Source of the DNA: Amycolatopsis lexingtonensis
GTDB lineage: Bacteria > Actinomycetota > Actinomycetes > Mycobacteriales > Pseudonocardiaceae
Direction of reading: 5' to 3'
Assembly (NCBI RefSeq): GCF_014873755.1
Contig: NZ_JADBEG010000001.1
Span: 4,404,501 to 4,468,500, forward strand
DNA: 64,000 nucleotides
How positions within the stretch are numbered: the stretch's first letter is position 1; each line of letters opens with the position of its first letter. The position numbers and the translations under genes are program-made. Under the pieces are notes generated by a model. The model ran no database searches and was not told the DNA's origin. It worked only from the letters and a program-made list of their open reading frames with translations. Positions 13,802 to 22,872 of the stretch are shown here, one piece after another.

Positions 13802-15087
13802 CAGCAGACCTTCCCGTCCCGCGCGGTGAGCCGCCCGCGCAGCAGGGTCGCGGTCACCACACCGGGGAGCCGCATTCCCTCGTACGGGGTGTTGGCGGCG
13901 ATACTGGCGAGTTCCGCGCCCCGGACCGTCCACTCGGCGTCCGGGTCGACCAGGGTCAGGTTCGCCGGCTCGCCCGCCTCGATCGGCCGGCCCTGGTCGG
14001 CCAGGTTCCCGATCTCGGCGGGGCGCTCGCTCATGACGCGGGCGACGCCGCGCCAGTCGAGCAGGCCGGTGCGAACCATGGTCTCGGCCACGATGGACAG
14101 CGCCGTCTGCAGGCCGAGCATGCCCGGCCGGGCCGCGCTCCACTCGGTGTCCTTGTCCTGCACCGCGTGCGGCGCGTGATCCGTGGCGACGCAGTCGATG
14201 ACGCCCTCGGCCAGCGCCGCGCGCAGCTTCTCGGCGTCGGATTCCGTGCGCAGCGGCGGGTTCACCTTGTTGACCGGGTCGTAGGTGGCCAGGCGTTCGT
14301 CGGTGAGCAGCAGGTGGTGCGGGGTGACCTCGGCCGACACCTTGGTGCCGCGGTCCTTGGCCCAGCGCAGCACGTCCGCCGTGCCCGACGTCGAGACGTG
14401 GCAGACGTGCAGCCGCGCGTTCGCGTGCAGTGCCAGGAGGCAGTCGCGGGCCACGATGGACTCTTCCGCGGCGGCCGGCCAGCCGGTGTAGCCGAGCCGG
14501 GCCGCGCGCTCGCCCTCGTGCGCCTGGGCGCCGACGGTCAGCCGCGGCTCCTCGGCGTGCTGCGCGATGACGACGTCCAGCGCGGTCGAGTACTCCAGCG
14601 CGCGGCGCATCAGCAGCGGGTCGGCGACGCAGAGGCCGTCGTCGGAGAACACCTTGACCCGCGCCTGCGAGTTCGCCATGGTGCCCAGCTCGGCGAGCTT
14701 CTCGCCCTTGAGCCCGACGGTGACCGCGCCGACCGGGTGGACGTCGACCAGGCCGACCTCCTGACCGCGCCGCCACACGTGGTCGACGATCACGGCGTTG
14801 TCGGCGACCGGGTCGGTGTTGGCCATGGCGAACACGGCGGTGTAGCCGCCGAGCGCCGCCGCGGCCGAGCCGGTGTCGATGGTCTCGGTGTCTTCGCGGC
14901 CGGGTTCGCGCAGGTGCGTGTGCAGGTCGACGAAGCCGGGCAGCAGCACTTGGCCGCCCGCTTCGATGATTTCGGCGTCCTCGGGAACGGCCACGGCGCC
15001 GATCGCGGTGATCACGCCGTCCTCGATCAGGACGTCGACCGGGTCACCCTCGCCGTACGGGCGGGCGCCCTTGATCACGGTGGTCAC
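13801..15087 (-). CDS. pyrC: Dihydroorotase
   Basis: It cyclises carbamoyl aspartate to dihydroorotate, the third step of pyrimidine synthesis. At 428 residues it fits the multifunctional-type (class I) bacterial enzyme. Zinc ligands are visible in [11 protein letters not shown] near residue 57, with further metal and catalytic residues in the HVCHVST and ATDHAPH blocks. It overlaps pyrB by 4 bases and the PH-like gene by 1 base. Confidence 0.96.
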   Translation of the reverse strand: MTTVIKGARPYGEGDPVDVLIEDGVITAIGAVAVPEDAEIIEAGGQVLLPGFVDLHTHLREPGREDTETIDTGSAAAALGGYTAVFAMANTDPVADNAVIVDHVWRRGQEVGLVDVHPVGAVTVGLKGEKLAELGTMANSQARVKVFSDDGLCVADPLLMRRALEYSTALDVVIAQHAEEPRLTVGAQAHEGERAARLGYTGWPAAAEESIVARDCLLALHANARLHVCHVSTSGTADVLRWAKDRGTKVSAEVTPHHLLLTDERLATYDPVNKVNPPLRTESDAEKLRAALAEGVIDCVATDHAPHAVQDKDTEWSAARPGMLGLQTALSIVAETMVRTGLLDWRGVARVMSERPAEIGNLADQGRPIEAGEPANLTLVDPDAEWTVRGAELASIAANTPYEGMRLPGVVTATLLRGRLTARDGKVC

Positions 15088-16016
15088 GCGGCGGCTCCTT
15101 CACTGGCCAAGAGGTGGTAGAGGACCGCCATGCGCACGTGGACGCCGTTGCGGACCTGTTCGGTGATGGCCGAAGCCGGGGAGTCGGCGACCGCGCTCGC
15201 GATCTCCATCCCGCGCAGCATCGGGCCGGGGTGCAGCACGACCGCGTGGTCCGGCAGCAGCTTCTGCCGCTTTTCCGAGAGGCCGTAAGCGATCGAGTAC
15301 TCGCGCGCGCTCGGGAAGAACCCGCCGTGCATCCGTTCGGCTTGGACCCGCAGCATCATCACCGCGTCGACCGCGGGCAGCTCGGCGTCCAGGTCGTGCG
15401 AAACGGTCACCGGAAGGCTTTCGACACCGTAAGGCAGCAACGTCGGCGGCGCGACGAGCACCACCTCCGCGCCGAGCGCCGAGAGCAGGTGGATGTTCGA
15501 GCGCGCGACCCGGCTGTGCAGGACGTCCCCGACGATCGCGATGCGACGGTCCTTCAGGGACCCCAGCCGCTCCCGCAGCGTGGCCGCGTCGAGCAGCGCC
15601 TGCGTCGGGTGCTCGTGGGTGCCGTCGCCGGCGTTGACCACCGACGTGCCCGGCTCGGCGAGCCACTCCGAGAGCCGCTGGGCGGCGCCGCTGGCGGGGT
15701 GCCGGACGATCACGCAGTCGGCGCCCGCGGCGGCCAGCGTCAACGCCGTGTCGCGCAGCGATTCGCCCTTGTTGACCGAGGAGCTGGACGCGGAGACGTT
15801 GATCACGTCGGCGCTCATCCACTTCCCGGCGATCTCGAACGAGACCCGCGTGCGCGTCGAGTTCTCGTAGAACAGGGTGATCACCGTGCGGCCGCGCAGC
15901 GTCGGCAGCTTCTTGACCTCGCGGCCGAGCAGCGTGTGCTTGAGCTCGTCGGCGGTGTCGAGCACGGCCGTGGCGACCGCCGGGTCCAGGCCGTCGGTGG
16001 CGAGCAGGTGCTTCAC
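15084..16016 (-). CDS. pyrB: Aspartate carbamoyltransferase catalytic subunit
   Basis: It joins carbamoyl phosphate and aspartate to give carbamoyl aspartate. The carbamoyl-phosphate loop [11 protein letters not shown] is at about residue 51-61, followed by [16 protein letters not shown] and the aspartate-site region [11 protein letters not shown]. At 310 residues it is a normal catalytic chain, and no pyrI-type regulatory subunit gene is nearby. It overlaps pyrR and pyrC by 4 bases each. Confidence 0.96.
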   Translation of the reverse strand: MKHLLATDGLDPAVATAVLDTADELKHTLLGREVKKLPTLRGRTVITLFYENSTRTRVSFEIAGKWMSADVINVSASSSSVNKGESLRDTALTLAAAGADCVIVRHPASGAAQRLSEWLAEPGTSVVNAGDGTHEHPTQALLDAATLRERLGSLKDRRIAIVGDVLHSRVARSNIHLLSALGAEVVLVAPPTLLPYGVESLPVTVSHDLDAELPAVDAVMMLRVQAERMHGGFFPSAREYSIAYGLSEKRQKLLPDHAVVLHPGPMLRGMEIASAVADSPASAITEQVRNGVHVRMAVLYHLLASEGAAA

Positions 16017-16612
16017 GAGTCCTCTCCAGCAGCTTCGGAAGGGCGCAGCAGGACCGCGTCGCGGCCGTCGATCTCGGCCAGCAGGACGGACACGCCCTCG
16101 GTGCGCGCGGTCGGCACGTTCTTGCCCACGTAGTCGGCGCGGATCGGCAGCTCGCGGTGGCCGCGGTCGACCAGGACGGCCAGCTGCACCGCGCGGGGGC
16201 GGCCGTGATCACGGAGGGCATCGAGCGCGGCCCGGATCGTGCGGCCGGAGAAGAGCACGTCGTCGACCAGGATCACCACCCGGTCGTCGATGCCGTCGGC
16301 GGGCAGCTGCGTCTGTTCGAGCGCGCGCGGCGGGCGGCGGCGGAGGTCGTCCCGGTAGAGGGTGACGTCGAGGGCGCCGGTCGGCGGGCGGACCCCGGAG
16401 AACTCGCCGATCTTGTCGGCCAGCCGGACGGCGAGCGGGGTGCCGCGGGACGGGATCCCGAGCAACACGGGCGGCGTAGTGCTCTCCGCACCGTTCGCGG
16501 TCTTTTCGATGACCTGATGGGCCATTCGGGCGATCGTGCGCGCGACATCGCCGGCCGTCAGGAGCTCGCGCTCCCCGGCCGAACCAGCCGCGCCACGCGG
16601 ACGTGACGACAC
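16013..16612 (-). CDS. pyrR: Bifunctional pyr operon regulator / uracil phosphoribosyltransferase
   Basis: PyrR senses UMP/UTP and binds pyr mRNA, and it also has weak uracil phosphoribosyltransferase activity. The PRPP-binding loop reads [20 protein letters not shown], and the [13 protein letters not shown] and YRDDLRRR blocks match the family. I chose GTG 16612 because AAGGAG lies six bases upstream and the protein then starts at the usual distance; GTG 16687 would add 25 residues through the leader hairpin. It heads the nine-gene overlapping operon and diverges from bldD. Confidence 0.93.
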   Translation of the reverse strand: MSSRPRGAAGSAGERELLTAGDVARTIARMAHQVIEKTANGAESTTPPVLLGIPSRGTPLAVRLADKIGEFSGVRPPTGALDVTLYRDDLRRRPPRALEQTQLPADGIDDRVVILVDDVLFSGRTIRAALDALRDHGRPRAVQLAVLVDRGHRELPIRADYVGKNVPTARTEGVSVLLAEIDGRDAVLLRPSEAAGEDS

Positions 16613-16615
16613 TTC

Positions 16616-16646
16616 GGACTCCTTCCCCGCCTCACCGGACGGGTCC
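16616..16646 (-). promoter_or_regulatory. Probable PyrR-binding RNA hairpin over the pyrR ribosome binding site
   Basis: On the transcribed strand, CCCG and CGGG form a stem around the loop TCCGGTGAGG, which fits the PyrR-binding consensus TCCnGnGAGG known from Bacillus leaders. A lower GGA/TCC pairing encloses a purine bulge GAAGGAG that is also the pyrR Shine-Dalgarno sequence. Binding would hide the ribosome site, in line with PyrR-dependent translational repression reported for mycobacteria. An adjacent hairpin (GTCCTT/AAGGAC, 16643-16655) could compete for the lower stem. Confidence 0.7.
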
Positions 16647-16785
16647 TTAAAGGACGTCTGTTCCCCTGCTGGTCGGGGCTTTCGCACCGACAGTAGCAGG
16701 CACTTTGCTCAGTCTTACGGGTGGTGTGGCGTGATTCGCGGCAAGCTTCTGCTTGACCTGGTGACAACAATGCGTAACCATTACT

Positions 16786-16802
16786 CTGAGTATTCGACTC
16801 AG
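16786..16802. promoter_or_regulatory. Inverted repeat CTGAGT-N5-ACTCAG in the pyrR-bldD intergenic region
   Basis: CTGAGT (16786-16791) and ACTCAG (16797-16802) are perfect complements, flanked by further ACTC and GAGT half-repeats, 60 bases ahead of bldD. The site could bind a dimeric regulator of bldD. It is not the known BldD box (AGTGA...TCACC type). A TTGACC hexamer lies at about 16754-16759, but no convincing -10 follows at the right distance. Confidence 0.4.
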
Positions 16803-16861
16803 CGAGTCCCCTGGACCGGTCACCCCGACCGGTCGGGGGGTGAAGAACGGAGAACGACCAG

Positions 16862-17350
16862 ATGGGCGATTACGCCAAGGCGCTCGGGGCCAAGCTCCGC
16901 GGGATCCGCCAGCAGCAGGGCCTGTCCCTGCACGGGGTCGAGCAGAAGTCCGGTGGGCGCTGGAAGGCCGTCGTCGTCGGCTCGTACGAGCGTGGCGACC
17001 GTGCCGTCACCGTGCAGAAGCTGGCCGAGCTGGCCGACTTCTACGGTGTACCGGTGGTCGAGCTGCTGCCCGAGGGCCGGGTCCCCTCCGGTGCCGAGCC
17101 CGCCACCAAGATCGTGATCAACCTCGAGCGCCTGCAGCAGCTGCCGGCCGAAAAGGTGGGCCCGCTGGCCCGCTACGCGGCGACGATCCAGAGCCAGCGC
17201 GGCGACTACAACGGCAAGGTGCTCTCGATCCGCACCGAGGACCTGCGGTCGCTGGCGATCATCTACGACATGACGCCGGGCGAGCTGACCGAGCAGCTCA
17301 TCGACTGGGGTGTCCTGCCGCCGGAGGCACGTCCCTCCAAGGAAGACTGA
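16862..17350 (+). CDS. bldD: BldD-family developmental regulator
   Basis: BldD is a global repressor of sporulation and antibiotic genes whose dimerisation is driven by cyclic di-GMP. The 162-residue protein has an N-terminal Xre-type helix-turn-helix (residues ~8-70). The C-terminal domain carries the c-di-GMP signature RxD-x8-RxxD intact: RGD at 113-115 and RTED at 124-127. ATG 16862 is preceded by a GGAGA site. It sits next to nusB-efp as in Streptomyces, and it diverges from pyrR. Confidence 0.93.
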   Translation: MGDYAKALGAKLRGIRQQQGLSLHGVEQKSGGRWKAVVVGSYERGDRAVTVQKLAELADFYGVPVVELLPEGRVPSGAEPATKIVINLERLQQLPAEKVGPLARYAATIQSQRGDYNGKVLSIRTEDLRSLAIIYDMTPGELTEQLIDWGVLPPEARPSKED

Positions 17351-17359
17351 TCGCACGAT

Positions 17360-17436
17360 GTACTGCACCGACGCAGTGAGCGTTTCCAACGGGGCACTTG
17401 GAGACGCTCACTGAGCCGTCGGGGGGCTTGCAGTAC
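17360..17436. terminator. Bidirectional terminator between bldD and nusB
   Basis: An outer stem (GTACTGCACCGAC at 17360-17372 with GTCGG 17418-17422 and TGCAGTAC 17429-17436) encloses an inner stem. The inner stem is AGTGAGCGTTTCCAA (17375-17389) with TTGGAGACGCTCACT (17398-17412), which has one mismatch. It lies between convergent genes and would fold on either transcript. Confidence 0.8.
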
Positions 17437-17450
17437 GGGAGAACAGCGAC

Positions 17451-17906
17451 TCAGAGCACCGCGCGGAGGCGGTCGGCGATCGTGCCGATCCGGCCCAGCA
17501 CGCCGTTCACGAACCGCGGCGAATCGTCCGTGGACAGTTCCTTCGCCAGGCCGACGGCCTCGTCGATCGCGACCGGGTCCGGCACGTCCTCGGCCCAGAG
17601 CAGCTCGTAGACACCGACCCGCAGCACCGCGAGGTCGACCTTCGGCATCCGCTCCAGGGTCCAGCCCTGTGCGTGCTCGGCCAGCAGCTCGTCGATCTGC
17701 GGTTTCCGGCCCGTGACGCCCTCGACCAGGCTGATCGTGTAGTCCGCGATCGGGTCGACCTCGGTCGCGCCGACCCGGTCGGCCAGCAGCGTCACCGCGT
17801 CGGTGTCGCGCTGCGCGGCCTCGTAGAGCATTTCCACCGCGCGACGGCGCGCCTGCCTGCGGCTGATCGCGCCGCCGCGGTTCGGGTGGGGTTTCGAAGT
17901 CGGCAT
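17451..17906 (-). CDS. nusB: Transcription antitermination factor NusB
   Basis: NusB acts with NusE (S10) on boxA RNA to promote antitermination of rRNA transcription. The 151-residue protein shows SRRQARRRAVEMLYEAAQRD at the start and the C-terminal LRVGVYELLWAEDVPDPVAI and FVNGVLGRI blocks of the family. ATG 17906 shares one base with the efp stop (TGATG), so the two are translationally coupled. Confidence 0.95.
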   Translation of the reverse strand: MPTSKPHPNRGGAISRRQARRRAVEMLYEAAQRDTDAVTLLADRVGATEVDPIADYTISLVEGVTGRKPQIDELLAEHAQGWTLERMPKVDLAVLRVGVYELLWAEDVPDPVAIDEAVGLAKELSTDDSPRFVNGVLGRIGTIADRLRAVL

Positions 17907-18469
17907 CAGCTGGAGACGCGGCCCAGGTAACGGCCGTCGCGGGTGTCGACCTTGATCTTCTCGCCGGTGGACAGGAAGAGCGGGACCTGGATCTCCGCGC
18001 CGGTCTCCAGCGTCGCCGGCTTGGTGCCGCCGGTCGAGCGGTCGCCCTGCAGGCCCGGGTCGGTGTGCTGGATGACGATCTCGACCGACGTCGGGAGCTC
18101 CACGTACAGCGGCTCGTTCTCGTGCACCGCGACCTGGACCTCGGTGTTCTCGAGCATGTAGTTGGCGTTGTCGCCGACGACCTCGGCCGGGACCGTGATC
18201 TGGTCGTAGGTGTCGCCGTCCATGAACACGAAGTCGGCGCCGTCCTTGTACAGGTACGTCATGTTCCGGCGGTCCACCGTGGCCGTCTCGACCTTCGTGC
18301 CCGCGTTGAACGTCTTGTCGACCACCTTGCCGGTGAGCACGTGCTTGAGCGTCGTGCGCACGAAGGCGCCGCCCTTGCCCGGCTTGACGTGCTGGAACGC
18401 GGTGACGGTCCACAGCTGGCCCTCGAGGTTGAGGACGAGCCCGTTCTTCAGGTCGTTGGTCGTGGCCAC
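17906..18469 (-). CDS. efp: Elongation factor P
   Basis: EF-P relieves ribosome stalling at polyproline sequences. The 187-residue protein has three OB-like domains; the domain I tip reads [10 protein letters not shown], with the lysine that projects into the peptidyl-transferase centre. The domain III signature [19 protein letters not shown] is intact. It lies 45 bases downstream of pepQ and is coupled to nusB. Confidence 0.96.
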   Translation of the reverse strand: MATTNDLKNGLVLNLEGQLWTVTAFQHVKPGKGGAFVRTTLKHVLTGKVVDKTFNAGTKVETATVDRRNMTYLYKDGADFVFMDGDTYDQITVPAEVVGDNANYMLENTEVQVAVHENEPLYVELPTSVEIVIQHTDPGLQGDRSTGGTKPATLETGAEIQVPLFLSTGEKIKVDTRDGRYLGRVSS

Positions 18470-18514
18470 GAGCTTGCAGTCTCCTGTGTCGAATCTTCGG
18501 GTTCGGGGCCGCTG

Positions 18515-19603
18515 TCAGACGACCACGAGGTTCTTGGTGCTCAGGGTGAGGAGTTCGGGCTCCCCAGCCCGCACGACGAGCGTGTCCTCGATGCGCACGC
18601 CACCGCGCCCCGCGAGGTACACGCCGGGCTCGACGGTGACCGCCATACCGGCGGACAGTGTACCGACGCCCGTCGCGGCGAAGCTGGGCGCCTCGTGGAT
18701 CTGCAGGCCGACGCCGTGGCCGAGACCGTGGGCGAAGTGCTCGCCGTGCCCCGCGTCGGCGATCACCTTCCGCGCCGCGGCGTCCACTTCGGACACCTCG
18801 GCGCCCGGGACGACGGCGGCGACCCCGGCCGCCTGGGCGGCGTGCACGAGGTCGTAGACCTCCCGCTGCCAGTCCGCGGGTTCGCCGAGGACGAAGGTGC
18901 GGGTCATGTCCGAGTGGTAGCCGTCGACGGTGGCGCCGAAGTCCATCTTGACGAAGTCGCCGCGCTTGAGCTCGGCGTGCGTCGGCTGGTGGTGCGGGAT
19001 GGCCGAGTGCGCGCCGGCGGCGATGATGGAGGCGAAGCTGAGCGCCTCCGAGCCGTGCGCCAGCATCCGGTTCTCCAGGTCACGGGCGATTTCCAGCTCG
19101 GTCCGCCCGGGCCGGAGGCCGCCGGCGGCGACCAGGTCGTCCAGTGCCCGGTCGGCGGCGGCGCACGCCTGGCGCAGCGCCTCGATCTCGGCCTCGTCCT
19201 TGACCACCCGCAGCCGCTCGACCAGGCCGGGGGTCCGCGTGAGCGCCACCCGCTGCCGGAGCGCTTCGTACTCCTCGACGCTCATGTGCTGGCTCTCGAA
19301 CCCGACCCGCGAATAGGTCTTGGGGTCCTTCTCGGCCTTCGCGACGAGGGCGGCGGCGCTGGCCCGGTCGACGACGGTCTCGAGGTCGGGCACCTCCCGG
19401 GCCGCCTGCGTGGTGTAGCGGCCGTCGGTGCAGAAGAGGGTCTGCCCGTCCCCGCCCGCGTGCAGCAGCACTGCCGCGTTCGACCCGGTGAACCCGGTCA
19501 GGTAGCGGATGTTCAGCAGATCGGTGATCAGCAGCGCGTCCACACCGGCTCCGGTCAGGAGCCCACGCAGCGCGGCACGACGTCGTCCATGGGTTTCGGG
19601 CAC
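18515..19603 (-). CDS. pepQ: Xaa-Pro peptidase (M24B family)
   Basis: This cytoplasmic metallopeptidase removes residues ahead of proline. The 362-residue protein has a creatinase-like N-terminal domain and a pita-bread catalytic domain. Metal ligands are visible as two Asp in KMDFGATVDGYHSDM, His in HGLGHGVGLQIHE, Glu in VTVEPGVYL and Glu in GVRIEDTLVV. Placement directly upstream of efp is conserved in Mycobacterium (Rv2535c-efp-nusB). A divergent start at 19666 leaves 62 bases for both promoters. Confidence 0.92.
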   Translation of the reverse strand: MPETHGRRRAALRGLLTGAGVDALLITDLLNIRYLTGFTGSNAAVLLHAGGDGQTLFCTDGRYTTQAAREVPDLETVVDRASAAALVAKAEKDPKTYSRVGFESQHMSVEEYEALRQRVALTRTPGLVERLRVVKDEAEIEALRQACAAADRALDDLVAAGGLRPGRTELEIARDLENRMLAHGSEALSFASIIAAGAHSAIPHHQPTHAELKRGDFVKMDFGATVDGYHSDMTRTFVLGEPADWQREVYDLVHAAQAAGVAAVVPGAEVSEVDAAARKVIADAGHGEHFAHGLGHGVGLQIHEAPSFAATGVGTLSAGMAVTVEPGVYLAGRGGVRIEDTLVVRAGEPELLTLSTKNLVVV

Positions 19604-19665
19604 GCGCCCAGCCTAGTGCGCGCCAGCCAAGCGACTCGCCGGTAACCTGGCCTACACTCCGCAGG

Positions 19666-20088
19666 ATGAGCGCTTGGGTGATCCGCGGACTGGGGATGGC
19701 GGTGCTCCACGGCGTCGCGCTGACGCTGGTGGCGAAGTACGCCGTGTACCACCCGACGGACCAGACCCTGGTGGTGTCGCTGACCCTGGCGGTCCTGGTC
19801 GGCGCGGCGGCGCTGTGGAGCGCGCTGGACGGCTGGCGGGACGTGCCGGACCGCGGCCGCGCGTGGTTCATCGCGGCGCTCGTCACGGGGGTCGTGTCGG
19901 GGATCCTGTACGTGATCGGGCGCGCGGTGTTCGTCGACCAGACGGGCGTGTCGGAGCTCGGTGGCGCGCTGACCGGCGGTGCGGCGTTCTCGGCGCTGCT
20001 GGTGCTGATCCCGGCCGGGCTCGGGTTGTTCGTCGGCGGGCGGATCGGGCGTTCCCGGCCGCCGGGCGAAGACGGCGTGGGCACCTAG
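19666..20088 (+). CDS. Small four-helix membrane protein (B-4DMT-like)
   Basis: The 140-residue protein has four predicted transmembrane helices (about residues 8-27, 37-54, 65-86 and 100-125) and a short charged tail. It corresponds in position to the mycobacterial Rv2536-type protein next to pepQ and resembles proteins labelled B-4DMT family transporters. Substrate is unknown. A TACACT hexamer lies 7 bases before the ATG, which would give a leaderless or nearly leaderless transcript. Confidence 0.7.
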   Translation: MSAWVIRGLGMAVLHGVALTLVAKYAVYHPTDQTLVVSLTLAVLVGAAALWSALDGWRDVPDRGRAWFIAALVTGVVSGILYVIGRAVFVDQTGVSELGGALTGGAAFSALLVLIPAGLGLFVGGRIGRSRPPGEDGVGT

Positions 20089-20126
20089 TGTCGCGCGTCC
20101 GATGTTCGTCGACAGCCGCCCGGCGT

Positions 20127-20211
20127 GCGCCCCAATGTGGCGTTGGTTGCGTCTGACGCACCGAACGCCACATTGGGTGCGCTGGACGCACCGAACGCCA
20201 CATTGGGGCGC
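20127..20211. repeat. 85-bp intergenic palindromic element, copy 1
   Basis: The element begins GCGCCCCAATGTGG and ends CCACATTGGGGCGC, with an internal third half-arm (ACGCCACATTGGG). It lies between the convergent membrane-protein gene and the lipoprotein gene, so it can fold into a bidirectional terminator. Its reverse complement is identical, base for base, to the element at 48463-48547. Confidence 0.9.
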
Positions 20212-20247
20212 TCGTCCCCAGCGTCAACCAACTTTCGACGCGTGACA

Positions 20248-21765
20248 CTAGCCGACCAGGGAGCGGCCCTTCGGGTAGCCGTCCCACTGGGCGACCGTGA
20301 TCGCGCGGGCCGTCGAGCCGTTGTTGCCCGGGATCCCGCCGTCGGGGACCCGCCAGCGCTTCTTGTCGTCCAGCACGAACGCGAACCCCTTGCCCGGCGC
20401 CTGCACCGCCTCCGCGCCCGAGCGCAGCCGCGCCGCCAGTGGCAGGGCCGTCACCGCCGCCGGTGCCTTGTCCAGGACCTCGCCGGCCAGCGCCACCGCC
20501 ACGGCGCGGCGGTCCACCCGGACCCGCACGCCCGCGCGGACCAGGTCCATCGTCCGCTCCGGCGAGGGCATCGTGACGCCGTCGAAGGTCGCCGCCGTCC
20601 GGCCGGGGTTGCCGCACGCCTGGCTGCCCAGCAGGTCGAGCCCGAAGTGGCGCAGGTCGGTCGGGGCGTTCGCGCCGCCGATCGCGCTCGCGCGCACGAC
20701 GTCGAACGGCACCCGGTCGCACGGGTCGGCCGACGACAGCGGCGCGTGGCCGTCCGCCCGGCGCACCAGGCCCGGCCCTTCCTTCCACGGGCCGGGGATC
20801 AGCACCGGCTGGAAGGGGTTTTCGGTGAAGTCCGGCGTCCAGAAGGTGAGGGTCGTGCCGCCGTCGGTCTCGTGGGCGACGACGAACGCGTCCAGCGCGC
20901 CGACCCACATCAGGTCCGCGCTGAACCCGTCGACGATCGACCGGCCGCGCGGCGCCGACGTCGAGGTCACCGGCACGAACCCGCCGACGTCCAGCGCCTG
21001 CACCCCGGAGCCGAACGCCGGGTCGGCCGAGCGCAGCACGAACTGCCCGGCCCCGTTCCAGCCCGCGGCGCGGCCGGTGGTGTCGGTGAACATCAGGTAG
21101 AACCAGCCGTCGAGGTAGACCACCGACGGCTGGCCGGCACCGTAGACGTTCGCGCGGTGCACGTCGTGCGACGGCCCGAGGATCGGCTTCCCGCCCGCCG
21201 CGCGGGTCCAGTGCACGCCGTCGGGGCTGGTCGCGAGCCCGATGGCGTTGCCGAGCGCGTGGTCGCCCGCCGCGCCGGTGTAGTACAGGTAGTACGTGCT
21301 GCCGACGCGCAGCACGGACGGGTCACAGGTGTGCATGCCGTCGAACTGCCCGGGCGCGCCGGAGAAGACGGCCGCCGGGATCCCGCCGCCGGGCCCGGTG
21401 AACGGGCCGTCCATCGACTGCGCCTGCGCGTAGAGGATGTCGTCGCCGGCCGGCCCGGCCCCGCCGTACTGGCTGCACCACCACATCCGCGTCTGCCCGC
21501 GGTCGAGCATCACGGTGGGCCCGTAGTTGTAGACGGCGTCCGCGCCCCCGGCGGCGATCACGCCGCCGCTCTGCCGCGGCTCACCGGAAGCGAGCTTGAC
21601 GTCGGCCGGGCGCGGCGCGGTTTCGCCGCCCGCGATGGCGGGCTGCTCCCCGGCGGCCTGCGGCTGGGCGTACCCCTCGGTGCAGCCCGCGACGAGCAGC
21701 CCGGCCAGGACACTGGCGAGGAAGGCACGAGCGGGTCGCCGACCCCCACGACGAAACGGGTGCAC
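20248..21765 (-). CDS. Secreted lipoprotein with five-bladed beta-propeller, glycosidase-like
   Basis: The 505-residue protein starts with an Arg-rich signal peptide and a lipobox LLVAGC (Cys at about residue 28), so it is probably a lipid-anchored extracellular protein. The next ~300 residues resemble the five-bladed beta-propeller of GH43/GH32-like enzymes, with blade motifs such as DPSVLRVGSTYYLYYTG, GLATSPDGVHWTR and GQPSVVYLDGWFYLMFTD. Similar proteins are labelled beta-xylosidase, but catalytic residues are not established and the substrate is unknown. The C-terminal ~150 residues show no domain I recognise. Confidence 0.65.
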   Translation of the reverse strand: MHPFRRGGRRPARAFLASVLAGLLVAGCTEGYAQPQAAGEQPAIAGGETAPRPADVKLASGEPRQSGGVIAAGGADAVYNYGPTVMLDRGQTRMWWCSQYGGAGPAGDDILYAQAQSMDGPFTGPGGGIPAAVFSGAPGQFDGMHTCDPSVLRVGSTYYLYYTGAAGDHALGNAIGLATSPDGVHWTRAAGGKPILGPSHDVHRANVYGAGQPSVVYLDGWFYLMFTDTTGRAAGWNGAGQFVLRSADPAFGSGVQALDVGGFVPVTSTSAPRGRSIVDGFSADLMWVGALDAFVVAHETDGGTTLTFWTPDFTENPFQPVLIPGPWKEGPGLVRRADGHAPLSSADPCDRVPFDVVRASAIGGANAPTDLRHFGLDLLGSQACGNPGRTAATFDGVTMPSPERTMDLVRAGVRVRVDRRAVAVALAGEVLDKAPAAVTALPLAARLRSGAEAVQAPGKGFAFVLDDKKRWRVPDGGIPGNNGSTARAITVAQWDGYPKGRSLVG

Positions 21766-21918
21766 GACATCGGAGTGTAGCGAGAGCGACCCTGTCCGAG
21801 TGACGGCGCTCCCGGTCGACGGTCCCTCGATCGCGCAAGGCTTCCCGCGGCACGGACTCAGGTGATCGAGACCCGGCTACCGGGTGTCACCCTCAGCGGT
21901 GGCGGCAGCCCGGGGAGT

Positions 21919-21971
21919 GTCTTGAATGAGTCATTCAGGACCTCCGAAGACCTGAATGACTCATTCAAGAC
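21919..21971. repeat. 53-bp palindromic element, copy 1
   Basis: A perfect terminal inverted repeat (GTCTTGAATGA at one end, TCATTCAAGAC at the other) surrounds inner TCATTCAGG/CCTGAATGA arms. It overlaps the last two codons and the TGA stop of the GNAT-VOC gene, so the repeat supplies that gene's 3' end. Its reverse complement equals the reconstructed copy interrupted by the IS element at 26239. Confidence 0.9.
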
Positions 21972-22872
21972 GTCGCGGGCGGCGGGCCTTCCAGGGCGAC
22001 CAGCTCCACCTCGAAGCCCGCCTCGTTCTCGAGGTAGGCCGCGTAGTGCGCGCTTCCGCCCGCGTACGGGTACCGGTCCGCGAACAACGGCCGCCACCCG
22101 TGCTCCGCGGCCCGAGCCGCCAGGTCGTCGACCTCCGCGCGGGTGGCCACGTGCAGGGCCAGGTGGTTGAGGCCCGGCCGGGTGCGCTCGTGGTCCGTCG
22201 CGCTCACCGCCGGTGAGGCCTCCACCACCAGGTACGTGCCGCCGAGCCGCCAGCTGACGCCCGCGGGCCAGCGCTGGAACTCCCGCCAGCCCAGCTCGCC
22301 CAGCAGCCAGCCCCAGCTCCGCTCCGCCGCGGCCAGGTCCGGGACCCACAGCTCGAGGTGGTGCGGCCGCCCGTGCGCGGTGGGAAGTGCGACCAGCACG
22401 CGGTGCAGGTCGCCGTAGTGGACGCCGGTGCCGACGTCGAGGAAACCCAGCCGGGCGGCCACTTTGCGGCTCGCCGCGTTGTTTTCGTGCACCAGCGCCC
22501 AGATCGCCGGGAGGCCCAGCGTGCCGAAGCCGTGGTCCAGCACCGCACGGGCGGCTTCGGTCGCGAGGCCCTGCCCGGCGTGCGCGCTCGCCACGTAGTA
22601 GCCCAGCTCCGGCACCCCGCCGGGCAGTTCCCACGACGGGCGGAGGTGCGCGACGCCGATCACCTCGCCGTCGCGCTCGATCACCCAGTGGCCCTGGCCG
22701 GGCGGGCCGCGAAAAGCGAGGCGGCGGTCGACCATCGCGCTCGCCGCCGCCGGGTCCGAGAAGTCCGCCGCGAAGTACCGGCTCATCTCCGGGTCGGCGA
22801 AGACCTTCACGACGGCTTCGCGGTCGGCCTCGGTCAGCGGCCGCAGCGTCAAGCGCGGAGTGGCCGGCAGCG

